Source of the DNA: Axinella damicornis
Lineage: Eukaryota; Porifera; Demospongiae; Axinellida; Axinellidae
Assembly (NCBI GenBank): GCA_963931865.1
Contig: OZ007517.1
Coordinates: forward strand, 1,672,900-1,736,899
DNA: 64,000 bases
Direction: 5' to 3'
The notes below the pieces were generated by a model. The model did not search any database. It was not told where the DNA came from and worked only from the letters and a program-made list of their open reading frames with translations. A program made the translations under genes and the position numbers. The first letter of the stretch is position 1. The number at the start of each line of letters is the position of its first letter. Shown here in pieces: positions 24,601 through 35,865 of the stretch.

Positions 24601-27600
24601 ATAGACTGCCGCCTATGCTCTATCCACCATAGAACATATGCTCTATCTGTCATAGAACATAATTATGCTCTAACTACCCACTAATTGGAAATATAGAACA
24701 TGGGTACTTGAGACTGACAGGGTAGTGCCCATTCAAGTGCATGTGCAGCTGCTGCAGCAGCACTAATCCAATTAAGTAGCGTGTGCATAGTACAAGCCAC
24801 TTAGATGTGCCAATTTCGTGGTTTAGAGGAAACCCATGCAGTCTAGGCCTGTTTTGATAGACCACGAGCGCAGCGGGCGAGTGGTCTATCAAAACATGCC
24901 TCGAGTGGGTTTCATGTAAACCATTCAAGGCATCATCTAACAACAACATAGACACCTCATCAAAAACTCGTATTTCATACAGAAAGATATAACACTGGCA
25001 TAAGGGAGGGGGGGGGACAAAAGCAGGGGTTCCGCCCCCCTTCCGCCCCATTCCGCAATACAAGCCACGCGTAGTGCTATAGACCTGTTGCAGTTGCATC
25101 ACATCTTCCGTGGAATTTCCGTATACTATATCCGGAAGCCGCCATCTTGGACCAATTGAGTCCATTTCCACTGCATTGCAGTGGAAATGGCCCCAGATTG
25201 CACCAAAATCAGTCTCAAAATCAAAAATTTTCTCAGGAGGCATGCCCCCAGACCCCCCTGGGCCCAAGGTAGGACAGGCTTCGCCCACTCATCTATCTGT
25301 TGGTCACATCAGTCCCCCTACTACAAAACATCTTCTTACGCCCCTGTATAACCCATAGTCTAATCCAGTTATTGCAATCAAGCGGGTCTCGGAGCCATTT
25401 AGAGACTTGAGATGCACCTATAATAGCTAATCACCTCGGGCTTTGCCCTCAGTGATTATAGGTAGCATCCCTCAGGTCTCTAAAACAGCTAAGAGACCTG
25501 CTTGAGTGCAATAACCTATACTTCTTTCCCCTCAATACACACCTGCAGGAATACAAGCACGAGTAGGTGACATAGCCTATTTCACTGTGTCGAATTCCAA
25601 TGGCAGTGATTCAGGAACCGAAGATAAGAGGGCTGCTTCCTCGGACCCAAGGCATCTCTGGCCAGATGCAATTGTTCCGTATACCATTTCTTCTGCATAT
25701 ACTGGTAAGAGCCATTAATGGTGTTCCGTGATTGTGTATGGCTATAAATAGTGTGTATTGTATGTTTGAACTACAAGATCAGAGGTTGTCAGAACATGTA
25801 TTGCCAAAAAACAGTATTACTTCGCAAATTTAACAAATGCCTGAGTGACTAGACATACTGATGTTCACTACCGCCAACTTCAGCATGGAGTGTGGACAAA
25901 CTGAGAGTATATGTAGCTACCAAAGACAGTAACAGTACTGTCATCGTAGAGTCGGTAGACTCTATATGTACGAATAGAGCGGACACACAATATATGCTAA
26001 TACATCTTTCAAAATCTCAAAAACGGGCAGCATATAAGCCTTTATGACAACTTACTATTCATCTTCGAGTGTTTTCCTGGCCAAGAAGACTCCCAGTGGC
26101 ATGAAAAACCGTCGCGAAAGTACTGCACGAAATAGTCGCCAAACCGCCAAAATCTGTTTTCTCCTCGTCCTCCTGCTGCTCAGTCCTCCTCCTCCTCCTT
26201 CTTCAGACGGGCTAGTTCAAATTTGGCTGACTCCCTCACAACGGTGTTTGCACAAAACGGCAGCATTTTACACTGAGCAGTGCACGACCCCATCGCTTTT
26301 TGACAACTTCAGAGTCTCACGAGGCGCTTGAAACAATAACTATGGCTTCATCTGCGACGCCATTTTCTTCATTTGTGCATATGGTAGAGAGCAACTTTGA
26401 ACTTTGAACTCAAAATTGTGTACTGTGTGCTGAGTGAATGCTACAAGTATGCAGCTACAAAAATGAGGTAAACAAGTGTAAAACAACATTAAAAATGTGT
26501 GGAGATGTAGGGATAGCAAAACTGCAAAAAGAAATGAAACAAGGTAGGGGTATGGCATAAAACAGTTCAGTATGCAACCCCCCACATATCTTTCTCATTA
26601 TACATGTATTATGTGGAAAGATAATTATGTAAGATGGGGTTGTATACTGTTTTATGCCATCACCCCTACCTTTTTTTGTTTCTTTTTGCAGTTCTGCTAT
26701 CCCTACATCTCCATATGTTTTTTTTACATTTGTACAATTGGTATTGAATGCCTTAAATGTTTTGTTATTTGCAGATAGAGAGAAGAGGGTCATTTATCTA
26801 GCCATGAGTGAATGGGAGAACCATACGTGCATTCGATTCAGACCCAGGATCATGGAGACGGACTATGTCACCTTCATCCCAGGAGCTGGGTGAGTGGATT
26901 GCATGTCAATGTCTTCCCTGCCCTTTCTTTTGAACCACCCCTAAAATGGACCCCCGGAACTATAGTGGCTTGAAGTAGACGGATCTCCTGGAACTAATTT
27001 TTCAGTTCATGTACTAAAATATAAGGACCCCTTGTTAAACCCCCCCTGCTTGGGTCCATATTATTTCAACATCCATGCAGTTGATCTATATGTACCCCCT
27101 GGAACCTATAGTTGAAATATATGGCCTCCTCATATTCCCTGACTGTAAGAAAGAAGTGGGAATGAAGTTCTTTTTTGTACCCCTGCAGCTAGCTCTAATT
27201 GACTATGCAATTTCACAGCTGCTCTCCCGTATAGTCTATTGATGTTGTACTGATGTCTACTCAAATAGCTGTTAGGCATATATGGACAGCCATTAACATA
27301 ACAATTGATCACTCACCTTGCAAATCTGGGACTGACTCCCACCTGGGGCGTGCCCTGTGTGTCGAGCTAGCTAGCTGGCCAGCTATTGCATCTTGTGGAT
27401 TTTATGTATCAGCAAAGGCTATGAAGTTGACAGTCATGCCCAATTTTAACTTATTACTGGAATCCCACACGACATTTTTTTTGTGTGAGAGCTGAAAGAT
27501 CCTTCCAAATTTTGTTGCAAATGCAATGAATTAAGATCAGCTTGCAAGGCAAGTCATCCTTGCCTTTAGTTAATTTCTCCTAATTTGATTGTCATCATGC

Positions 27601-30600
27601 TACTCAATGTTCTTTTTTCCATTGCAGATGTGCGTCCTATATTGGACGGATTTCTAGGGGAGCACAAGGAATTGTCCTTGGGCGAGGATCAAATTGCCTG
27701 CAACCACATGTTGTAATGCACGAGATAGGCCACGCGATTGGCTTCCACCACGAGCACAGCCGACCAGACAGGGACGAATATGTACAAATCATTACTGACA
27801 ACATAAACAGGATCGATCCAAGGCTCCAGAGCGAATATGCACTGTTGGACTCATCTCGGGTCAAGTCACTCGGAGTTGGCTATGACTACAACAGTATAAT
27901 GCACTACAATAGGTATTATGGCACCGTGAACTCAGCTGGACAGTATGTTGAGCTGGAAATTATTCGACCGAAAGATACGAATATCGTTGTCGGGGAGGCT
28001 CGGGAGCTGAGTTTGCTGGACATTATCGAAACCAACAGGCTCTACAACTGTAGTGAGTTGATTATATTACCCTGGAGACTTGCACATATTATACTAAGCA
28101 CCAAGTTGGTATTCAAAGTTAATATTATAGTGTGTTCTATTTCTTTACCGAGGATATTAGCACCATGTTAGTTACTCTATACTGCCATGGATATATTAGC
28201 AGGAGACTTTGCATTCTGTGTCATCTCATAGTACATTGATATGCGAGCGTAGCCCATTATCAACCAATCAGAGTGATGGCTGCTGTATATAGTAAATTGC
28301 ATGCTAGTTTTGATAGTAGCTACGTTGTTGAGGTAATCTCAAGAGTGAAATCTATTGTTTACTTCTAGATGCCAGTAATCTACCCCCACTACTTACAACT
28401 GTCCCGCCTCCCATTGTGGTGGAACCAGCTACCCCTTTCAGCTGTGGAGAGGTATTTAAGGCATCCAGGGGTACATTCCGCTCTCCTGGATATCCAAGCT
28501 TCCGTCACAACCAAGACTGTGGCTGGGTGGTGCAGGCACCAACTGGGTACTTTCTTTCATTTGAAATTGACATCTATGTTGATGACACACAGTACGTTCT
28601 GGTATAATGACCACCTAGATTGGTTGAATCATATAGTGTAGTATATAAATGTATGTCTAATTATAGGCAAGTGATCTATACATAGTTGCCATGACATAGA
28701 TTGAGTCAACCATCAAACTGGACCCTATGAAGTCAGTTCTGACTATATATCTGTCACCAGAGCCCTCATGAATACCATTAATTTTAATAGCTGCTTTTTT
28801 GGCCTCTATTACCTCGCCACTTATATGGAAGCTTAAACTCATACATTGTATTATTGTCCGTCAACCTTCTTTTTGACTATGTGCACCTCTCTACCATACA
28901 GCCCCAACTGCAACAAGGACTACCTTCAAATATACACGGGCCTGGATAATACCTCCATCAGTACATTTAAGCTCTGTGGATCAGCACGCTACATCAATGT
29001 TGGCTTCAGGAGCAGTCCTAGGTTCTACTTTAACGAGGCATTCATACAGTATCACACGGATGGAAGCAACACTGCCTCTAACCTGCGTGGATTTGAAGCA
29101 CGATTTGTTGCAAATGGTGAGTGAGATTGATGCCATGGCTGTACACAGAGTAGTAGGCATATACAAGACGGTGATTAACCCATAGCAAAACGTGCAGTGA
29201 TCCATAACTAGGTAGGATCCTTATACAGTTCTTGCTGTTCTCAGTAATGCACCAAGTGATTAGTTCCAATTCAGACGCAGGAAATATCAGTAATGCCTGA
29301 GCTAGAGATAATTTCAAGGTATTTGTGCATGATATGAATTTCATAATACCACCAGATATATTCCACCGTGTTTGCTGCATGTGTATAGCAAATATACTGC
29401 ATGTGTTAGCACTGAGATAAAATGCAACCGGTCTAGCACAACAGTGAAGCTCAACACTATCAGTTCAGTAATCTCGAGCTTCTCCATTGGTAACATATTC
29501 AGGCTGGGAAGGTATATTTCAATATGTATACTTGTTCTCCAACAGATGTAGATGAGTGTCAGCGTGGTGATTGTTCACACCACTGCAATCAGAACCTTCC
29601 TGGTTCCTTTGTGTGTTCCTGTCGAGATGGTTTCTTCCTCTCTGTGGATGCAAGGACGTGTTTTGGTAAGCTACTCTCGACAGCTATGCCATAACTGTGA
29701 GACTAATCTATATGGCTGGTAAGGTTGCAATATTTATATGGCTGTATACAGTACTGCAAAAACAGGTTTCGGTTATCTTTGTTGTGGAAGCCGCAACTGA
29801 GATAACCGAAACTGGGTTAAAATAAACCAAAACTTGGTTAAAACAAATCTTACGTCTATTTTACAATGAGACAATTTGGAAGACACCCTGGTTTAATAAT
29901 TTCTTCCCTTGCAGATGTGAATGAGTGTGCTCTGGAGAATGGGGGCTGTCAACACAGGTGTACCAACAGTGCAGGCTCCTTCAGGTGTCAGTGTAACACT
30001 GGGTTTGTTCTACAGTCAGATGGCAAAAGCTGCAGAAGCCAAAGTGAGTTTACCATTTTTGCACTTGCAGAATCCATCACTGTTTTTGATCGCAAACTGT
30101 TTCATCTCTAATTGTTTTCCACAGACGAAGTCCCAACTACCCAACCTACTGCTCAACCCACTACTCAACCCACTACCCAACCTACTACTCAACCCACTGC
30201 CCAACCCGCTACCCAAGCCACTACTCAAGCACCCACCCAACCCACCACCCAACCCACCACCCAGCCTACCACCCAACCCACCACCCAGCCCACCACCCAA
30301 CCCACCACCCAACCCACCGCCCAACCCACCACCCAACCCACCGCCCAACCCACCACCCAACCCACCACCCAACCCACCGCCCAACCCACCACCCAACCCA
30401 CCACCCAACCCACCGCCCAACCCACCACCCAACCCACCACCCAACCCACCACCCAACCCACCACCCAACCCACCACCCAACCCACCGCCCAACCCACCAC
30501 CCAACCCACCACCCAACCCACCACCCAACCCACTACCAAACCCACTACCCAACCCACTACCCAACCCACTACCCAACCCACTCAACCCACTACCCAACCC

Positions 30601-31032
30601 ACTACTCAACCCGCTACCCAACCCACTACTCAAGCACCCACCTCTTCTGACCCATGTGGCGGTGGAATACTGACTGCTTCCAGTGGAACCATTCAGACTC
30701 CAAATTGGCCTCAGACTTATCCTGTTAATGTCGACTGTCAGTGGACAATTGAACTTCCTGGTGCCAACAAAGGAGTTAGATTCACCTTTGACCCAACCTT
30801 TGGTCTTGCAGGAAAACAGCGGGCTGTGGCAGCACAAAGTTGTTTAAGGGATTGGGTGAAAATTTTTGATGGAAATGATGTTGAACTGGGGAAATTTTGT
30901 CACTATACAGCTCCCAGTCCTGTGACCACTTCCACCAGTACTGCAAAGGTGGTACTCCATGCTGGACCCAGGCACAACTCTGCTAGAAAGGGTTTCAAGA
31001 TCACGTACCAGTCTGTGGACTTGGACTTGTAG
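21617..31032 (+). CDS. Tolloid-like astacin metalloprotease (astacin-CUB-EGF-EGF-TTQP stalk-CUB)
   Basis: Nine exons can be joined: 21617-21704, 25549-25704, 26775-26889, 27628-28052, 28369-28591, 28902-29116, 29546-29665, 29915-30043 and 30125-31032. All phases agree and the total is 2379 bases (792 residues). Exon 1 is a hydrophobic signal peptide and uses a GC donor (GCAAGC). The astacin domain has the zinc motif [19 protein letters not shown] and a Met-turn (SIMHY). A Val-Gly-Asp-Ile before it may be the zymogen switch. A CUB domain split over two exons follows. Then come two EGF modules starting DVDEC and DVNEC (calcium-binding type), a (TTQP)n stalk and a C-terminal CUB. Secreted zinc proteases of this class process matrix and growth-factor precursors. 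The link of exon 1 to exon 2 over a 3.8-kb intron is inferred from phase and from the paired broken copies at 32177 and 40758. Confidence 0.88.
22014..22569 (-). mobile_element. LINE retrotransposon 3' end (reverse transcriptase C-terminus)
   Basis: The minus-strand frame 22249-22569 reads Arg-Asn-Asp-His...[32 protein letters not shown], ending with a Leu-Ser-Ala-Phe-Lys-like tail. This is the pattern of the C-terminus of CR1/L2/Jockey-type reverse transcriptase proteins. The 3' side ends in a short TACAA repeat tail (22016-22036 on the plus strand as TTGTA units), as expected for a 5'-truncated copy. It lies in intron 1 of the astacin gene, antisense to it. It is non-functional. The clade assignment is uncertain. 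Confidence 0.75.
23364..23505. repeat. 142-bp palindrome with GC-rich loop
   Basis: The arms are ggttagacactgagacca... and ...tggtctcagtgtctaacc, each about 50 bases with few mismatches. The loop contains gagcgcagcgagggcgct. A second palindrome at 24820-24922 has unrelated arms but a loop starting gagcgcagcggg. Confidence 0.9.
24820..24922. repeat. 103-bp palindrome
   Basis: The inner arms gttttgatagaccac / gtggtctatcaaaac are perfect. The outer arms ggtttagaggaaaccca / tgggtttcatgtaaacc are imperfect. The loop is gagcgcagcgggcga. Confidence 0.85.
24992..25352. mobile_element. hAT-like MITE
   Basis: The ends are approximately inverted: ctggcataaggga on the left and tcttacgcccctg on the right. 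The interior has a G-tract and the word 'catgcccccagacccccctggg'. A similar word lies in the hAT-like element at 53032-53604. It interrupts the palindromic satellite just before astacin exon 2. Confidence 0.5.
25366..25515. repeat. 150-bp nested palindrome
   Basis: The outer arms are ttattgcaatcaagcgggtctc and its counterpart gagacctgcttgagtgcaataa (imperfect). The inner arms are gatgcacctataat and attataggtagcatc. The loop is tcgggctttgccctc. It looks like the full-length form from which the shorter satellite hairpins could derive. It ends about 34 bases before exon 2 of the astacin gene. Confidence 0.85.
26459..26740. repeat. Inverted repeat in astacin intron 2
   Basis: Bases 26470-26585 are approximately the reverse complement of 26633-26735. 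Shared words include 'ggtaggggtatggcataaaac' in the left arm and 'gttttatgccatcacccctacc' in the right. The right arm includes a pyrimidine run with 'tgcag', a decoy acceptor just upstream of the real acceptor at 26774. Intervening bases are A/T-rich. Confidence 0.8.
30131..30636 (+). repeat. 12-bp coding minisatellite (TTQP)n
   Basis: About 41 copies of a 12-base unit (cccaccacccaa type, with cccactacccaa and cccaccgcccaa variants) encode Gln-Pro-Thr-Thr/Ala in frame within the last exon. The product is a Thr/Pro-rich, probably O-glycosylated stalk between EGF2 and the terminal CUB. Frame shadows on both strands give long Pro-Asn or Gly-Leu frames, which are artefacts. One unit is shortened by 3 bases near 30580 (cccactcaaccc) without loss of frame. 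Confidence 0.95.
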
Positions 31033-32176
31033 CAGTGTTGTTTTAGTATGGCTATCAGAGTATTAGTTTAGTTTTTGGATTATGTGGAATGATTTAGTTA
31101 GTTATAGGTATAGTAGTGCTCCTTCGGAAGATTTTAGTTATAGTTAACTGAAATGGAAAAAGGCCTAACTAAAGAGTTTTAGTTTATAGTTAACTAAAAG
31201 AAAAACAGTGTTTTCATTTTAGTTTTAGTTGTTTGAGTGAACCAAACATAGTATCAATTTAGTTAGGAATTGTAAGGAGCTTGAGAAGACTCATTTTCCA
31301 TATGCATGTTTCCCATGCACTTGATTATAATTATAAGCAGTACTGTGATCACAACGGCAGAGCCTGGTAAAGTATGGTGCGGTGTTGTATCTAAAGTGTC
31401 TAGCTAGGTGCAGCAGTGTTGCATCCGAACCCTCCTTCCGGAAATCCTGGCTACAAGCCTGCAATGTTGCTTGTGCTGTGCGTAAATAATCCATGCAGTG
31501 TATACACTAGCAGTGTTAAAAATCACTTGTGTTTACAAATAGCATCCTGGGGTGATATGAAACAATAGTTTCCATGGAAATGATTTCCATGGCCACCATA
31601 ATGATAGTGCCATGGAAAAAAGCTAGTATCAGGATGCAGAGATTAAATGGTTTTCATGGAAATCACCAATGCTGCATGGGATTACAAGTCCAATTAAGTT
31701 GGCTGTGAGGCTATTCAAATGCTAGCTGCATGGCCTCTAATGTACCGGAAAATTAAATTACAATGCTGTAGGTAAAGTAGCTAGTAGAGTTTTCTTGATG
31801 CCAGAATTAGTGTCTTGTCTTGATGATGGTCTTACAGACTGACAATAACATACAACCACACGGTAGCACAAACAGAGAATACGCTAGCTCCAAAAACCAT
31901 CATGAAAACCAGCTATACTCACTGGACACTTAGAATCCTGTTCAGCACCAATGCAGTGCTACAATATATAATAGCTGAACTCCATTCACACTTCCTTGTA
32001 TGACTGTGCAAGTCCATTATTACCAACACTAGTAATGTGGCCAGTGAGAACAAGCTTATCAAACTGCCTTTGATGTTTAGCTGTAATACCAGAGTATTTG
32101 TAACCCACAACCACGTGATCATAAATAACGAGTTGCTGTTGCTTATCTTTCCTGTTCAGCAACAAAGCAAGTAGCG

Positions 32177-32269
32177 ATGCCCTGCAGCTGCATCTTACTG
32201 CGGCATTACTGGCCCTGGCGGCCAGCTGCTACTCAGAGCTGCTATGGGATCCCTCTGCAGTTGTACCAG
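32177..32269 (+). pseudogene. Broken copy of astacin exon 1
   Basis: The sequence from 'ctgcatcttactg' to 'ggttgtaccag' equivalents closely matches astacin exon 1 (21617-21704), including 'gagctgctatgggatccctc'. It is 93 rather than 88 bases long, which moves the ATG out of the hydrophobic frame. The frame from its ATG is not a signal peptide. It has a normal GT donor (gtacct), unlike the GC donor of the intact gene. Its natural partner is the exon-2 copy at 40758. Confidence 0.8.
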
Positions 32270-32914
32270 GTACCTAAGCCTATGCTATACTGGACATTAT
32301 AGCAATCGTGTCCTTGCATGTGTATATGCATAATTTGTATGTCTTGCAAAGTAGCTAGCTACGTTCCTTATTTGGATATGCAATGCATATTGCTGCTAGA
32401 AAGAAGTGCAAAGCATGAGGAATGGTATTTTCCTTCTCTACTTGAACACATGTGCCTACATATACATCACTGCAAAAGATGATTTTTGCTACTTTTTATC
32501 ACCAGAATTGCGATGGCTGACATGTTTTTATGGGCACTAATAGAATATGTCCCCTATGACAGCCACCTATTGCATGGCAAATGCAAAGTACATTTGAGCA
32601 CAGTAACAATGTAGCTACTGACAGTGACTGGGAAGTTTTCTCAGACCACAGATGAGCGCACTAAATTTGTTTTAACGGTTACATCCTCATGAATGCAGTT
32701 CTGGAAAAGAACTCAGTGGGAGCTGATACTTGAGTGATCCTTGAGTAAATTTGAGTAGCCACTCATGAATAAGCACTCAATCTTTTAACTATAGCATGGG
32801 AAGAATAGTCACACAACCATAGCAGTACATACCTTTTGCAATGTATATATACCTCTGTAATTCAAGCTAGACACTGCTCAAAGTACTTGACTTTCAGGAA
32901 GTGGAGATCTCCTT

Positions 32915-33175
32915 ATAGCTGCTGAAATTTGGTTAACTAATGATGCAAGCATATCCGTCTGCGGAAACCTTTGAATGTGTTTACGCAAGGCTTATTGCTG
33001 CGGAAATACTTTGACCAAGTTTACACAAGGAGTATAGCTGCTGAAACCTGGTGACCAAGTTTACGCACGAACTAAGTGGTGGTGATAGCTGCTGAAACCT
33101 GGTGACTACGTTTACGCAGGAACTAAGTGGTGCTTATAGCTGCTGAACTATGATAGCTAGGTATACGCAATGCTT
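32915..33175. repeat. Minisatellite, ~55-65-bp units
   Basis: Four or five degenerate units carry 'atagctgctgaaacctggtg', 'gtttacgcagg' and 'aactaagtggtg'. Unit length varies. No coding sense. Confidence 0.8.
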
Positions 33176-33964
33176 TGCTGGGAGAAGGTAGAAGACCTCA
33201 CTGTAGCAGCTGTCAAAGTAAGTTGAAGTTGTTCCCTACATCATTATGGTTTAAAAAGAAAGTAGACAGAGCTTCCACCTTTCTGATGATCACAAACGTT
33301 GGGTGCAGCTGATAATTGTATGTCTGATATTTTATTGCTTATTGTGCACTTGGTTACTATGTGTGTGTATTTGTGCCTTGAGCCATCCACATGCAGATCT
33401 TGTGTAGACCCTTCACCACCGTACAGGGTGATTGCTGACAATGTCAGCACACTGGTCAGCAGCATCCAGCATATAGCCTTAAGCTTGGAGTAAATACACT
33501 GAATGCAACTTTAGTTTAGAGTTTTGACTGATGTATTTAATAGTGGTAAGGGCATTACACCCCCCACTGCATGGACGAGGTAAGTTTTATGAGCTACATG
33601 GCCAGAAATCAGTATAGCAGCAGAGGACATCCGGTTATGGAAGAGTATCCAAACCATACACGAAAACCACATTAGTCGCTACGTAAACCATGAACTAATC
33701 ACATTCCTTAGGAAAGCCACTCGGTGCATATTCATGGTATTGTATCAACAGAGGTACCGCATCAAAAGAAAGGGAATTAATACAAGCTAGCCGAAGTGCA
33801 CGTGGATGCATTTGAGCGCGAAGGCTATTACAGAGATCAAGAAGCAAGCACTGCCAGCAGTGACAGGGATGCTCACGCTGTCAGACCATATGGGCTGAGT
33901 ATGTGCATATAATTTGTTAGTCTTGTATTTTGTGTTGGGCTGTGTACACTGTTTAAATATAATA

Positions 33965-35258
33965 GTCTGATCTGTGTCGGGCTTTGTGGTGTGCACACTG
34001 TCAGTCTGGCTTTGTGGTGTGCACACTGTCAGTCTGATCTGTGTCGGGCTTTGTGGTGTGCACGCTGTCAGTCTGATCTGTGTCGGGCTTTGTGGTGTGC
34101 ACACTGTCAGTCTGATCTGTGTCGGGCTTTGTGGTGTGTACACTGTCAGTCTGATCTGTGTCGGGCTTTGTGGTGTGCACGCTGTCAGCCTGATCTGTGT
34201 CGGGCTTTGTGGTGTGCACGCTGTCAGCCTGATCTGTGTCGGGCTTTGTGGTGTGCACACTGTCAGTCTGATCTGTGTCGGGCTTTGTGGTGTTGCATGC
34301 TGTCAGTCTGATCTGTGTCGGGCTTTGTGGTGTGCACACTCAGTCTGATCTGTGTCGGGCTTTGTGGTGTTGCATGCTGTCAGTCTGATCTGTGTCGGGC
34401 TTTGTGGTGTGCACACTGTCAGTCTGATTTTTGTCAGGCTTTGTGGTGTGTACACTGTCAGTCTGATCTGTGTCGGGCTTTGTGGTGTGCACACTGTCAG
34501 TCTGATCTGTGTCGGGCTTTGTGGTGTGCACACTGTCAGTCTGATCTGTGTCGGGCTTTGTGGTGTGCACACTCAGTCTGATCTGTGTCGGGCTTTGTGG
34601 TGTTGCATGCTGTCAGTCTGATCTGTGTCGGGCTTTGTGGTGTGCACACTGTCAGTCTGATCTGTGTCGGGCTTTGTGGTGTGTACACTGTCAGTCTGAT
34701 CTGTGTCGGGCTTTGTGGTGTGCACGCTGTCAGCCTGATCTGTGTCGGGCTTTGTGGTGTGCACACTGTCAGTCTGATCTGTGTCGGGCTTTGTGGTGTT
34801 GCATGCTGTCAGTCTGATCTGTGTCGGGCTTTGTGGTGTGCACACTCAGTCTGATCTGTGTCGGGCTTTGTGGTGTTGCATGCTGTCAGTCTGATCTGTG
34901 TCGGGCTTTGTGGTGTGCACACTGTCAGTCTGATTTGTGTCGGGCTTTGTGGTGTGTACACTGTCAGTCTGATCTGTGTCGGGCTTTGTGGTGTGCACAC
35001 TGTCAGTCTGATCTGTGTCGGGCTTTGTGGTGTGCACACTGTCAGTCTGATTGGTGTGCACACTGTCAGTCTGATCTGTGTCGGGCTTTGTGGTGTGCAC
35101 ACTCAGCTTGTGGTGTGTACACTGTCAGTCTGATCTGTGTCGGGCTTTGTGGTGTGCACACTGTCAGTCTGATCTGTGTCGGGCTTTGTGGTGTGCACAC
35201 TGTCAGTCTGATCTGTGTCGGGCTTTGTGGTGTGCATGCTGTCAGTCTGACCTGTGGA
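33965..35258. repeat. 39-bp satellite with higher-order structure
   Basis: About 33 monomers of 39 bases, for example 'cagtctgatctgtgtcggg' plus 'ctttgtggtgtgcacactgt'. Because 39 is a multiple of three, frames stay open on both strands; they are not genes. Marker variants recur together. The shortened 'gcacactcagtctg' form is at about 34335, 34568 and 34846, and 'gttgcatgctgtcag' forms occur beside it. This indicates duplication of blocks of six to seven monomers. Confidence 0.95.
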
Positions 35259-35865
35259 TGTGCCATGTCACCTATCCGGCGACTTGCTGTGCGAGTCTTG
35301 CAGGTGTGGTGTGTGTTGTGCCATGTCACCTATCCGGCGACTTGCTGTGCGAGTCTTGCAGGTGTGGTGTGTGTTGTGCCATGTCACCTATCCGGTGACT
35401 TGCTGTGCGAGTCTTGCAGGTGTGGTGTGTGCTGTGCCATGTCACCTATCCGGCGACTTGCTGTGCGAGTCTTGCAGGTGTGGTGTGTGCTGTGCCATGT
35501 CACCTATCCGGCGACTTGCTGTGCGAGTCTTGCAGGTGTGGTGTGTGCTGTGCCATGTCACCTATCCGGCGACTTGCTGTGCGAGTCTTGCAGGTGTGGT
35601 GTGTGCTGTGCCATGTCACCTATCCGGCGACTTGCTGTGCGAGTCTTGCAGGTGTGGTGTGTGCTGTGCCATGTCACCTATCCGGCGACTTGCTGTGCGA
35701 GTCTTGCAGGTGTGGTGTGTGCTGTGCCATGTCACCTATCCGGCGACTTGCTGTGCGAGTCTTGCAGGTGTGGTGTGTGTTGTGCCATGTCACCTATCCG
35801 GCGACTTGCTGTGCGAGTCTTGCAGGTGTGGTGTGTGCTGTGCCATGTCACCTAACCGGCGACTG
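35259..35865. repeat. 58-bp satellite
   Basis: About ten nearly identical units of 58 bases with 'ccatgtcacctatccggcga' and 'cttgctgtgcgagtcttgca'. It directly abuts the 39-bp array. The period is not a multiple of three, yet all three plus frames stay open over much of it, giving a 344-codon artefact frame that spans both arrays. Confidence 0.95.

Larger units (their letters stand above)
22820..25520. repeat. Palindrome-rich tandem satellite in astacin intron 1
   Basis: Units of about 150-190 bases recur at about 22825-23360, 24020-24560, 24945-24990 and 25350-25515. Each unit has a hairpin centred on ggtctcttagctgtttagag with arms reaching ttattgcactcaag / cttgaatgcaataa. A smaller tgaggtctct...agacacctca hairpin and the word tatttcatacagagaa follow. 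The array is interrupted by larger palindromes (23364-23505, 24820-24922) and by a hAT-like insertion (about 24992-25352). No protein-coding potential. Confidence 0.85.
31033..33960. other. Intergenic stretch after the astacin gene
   Basis: No gene is supported apart from the broken exon copy at 32177. It contains TTAGTTATAGTTAACT-type short repeats (31100-31260) and CCATGGAAAT repeats (31570-31670). A minisatellite lies at 32915-33175, and short frames are without recognisable features. Confidence 0.5.

Noticed and set aside
30016..30837. 273-codon minus-strand Gly-Leu-rich frame and 250-codon Pro-Asn plus frame
   Set aside because: They are shadows of the 12-base (TTQP)n coding repeat. The astacin exon frame continues into a recognisable CUB domain, whereas these do not.
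34821..35855. 344-codon open frame, the longest in the window
   Set aside because: It runs across two unrelated satellites. Equivalent frames are open in other phases and on the other strand, so openness is a property of the repeats.
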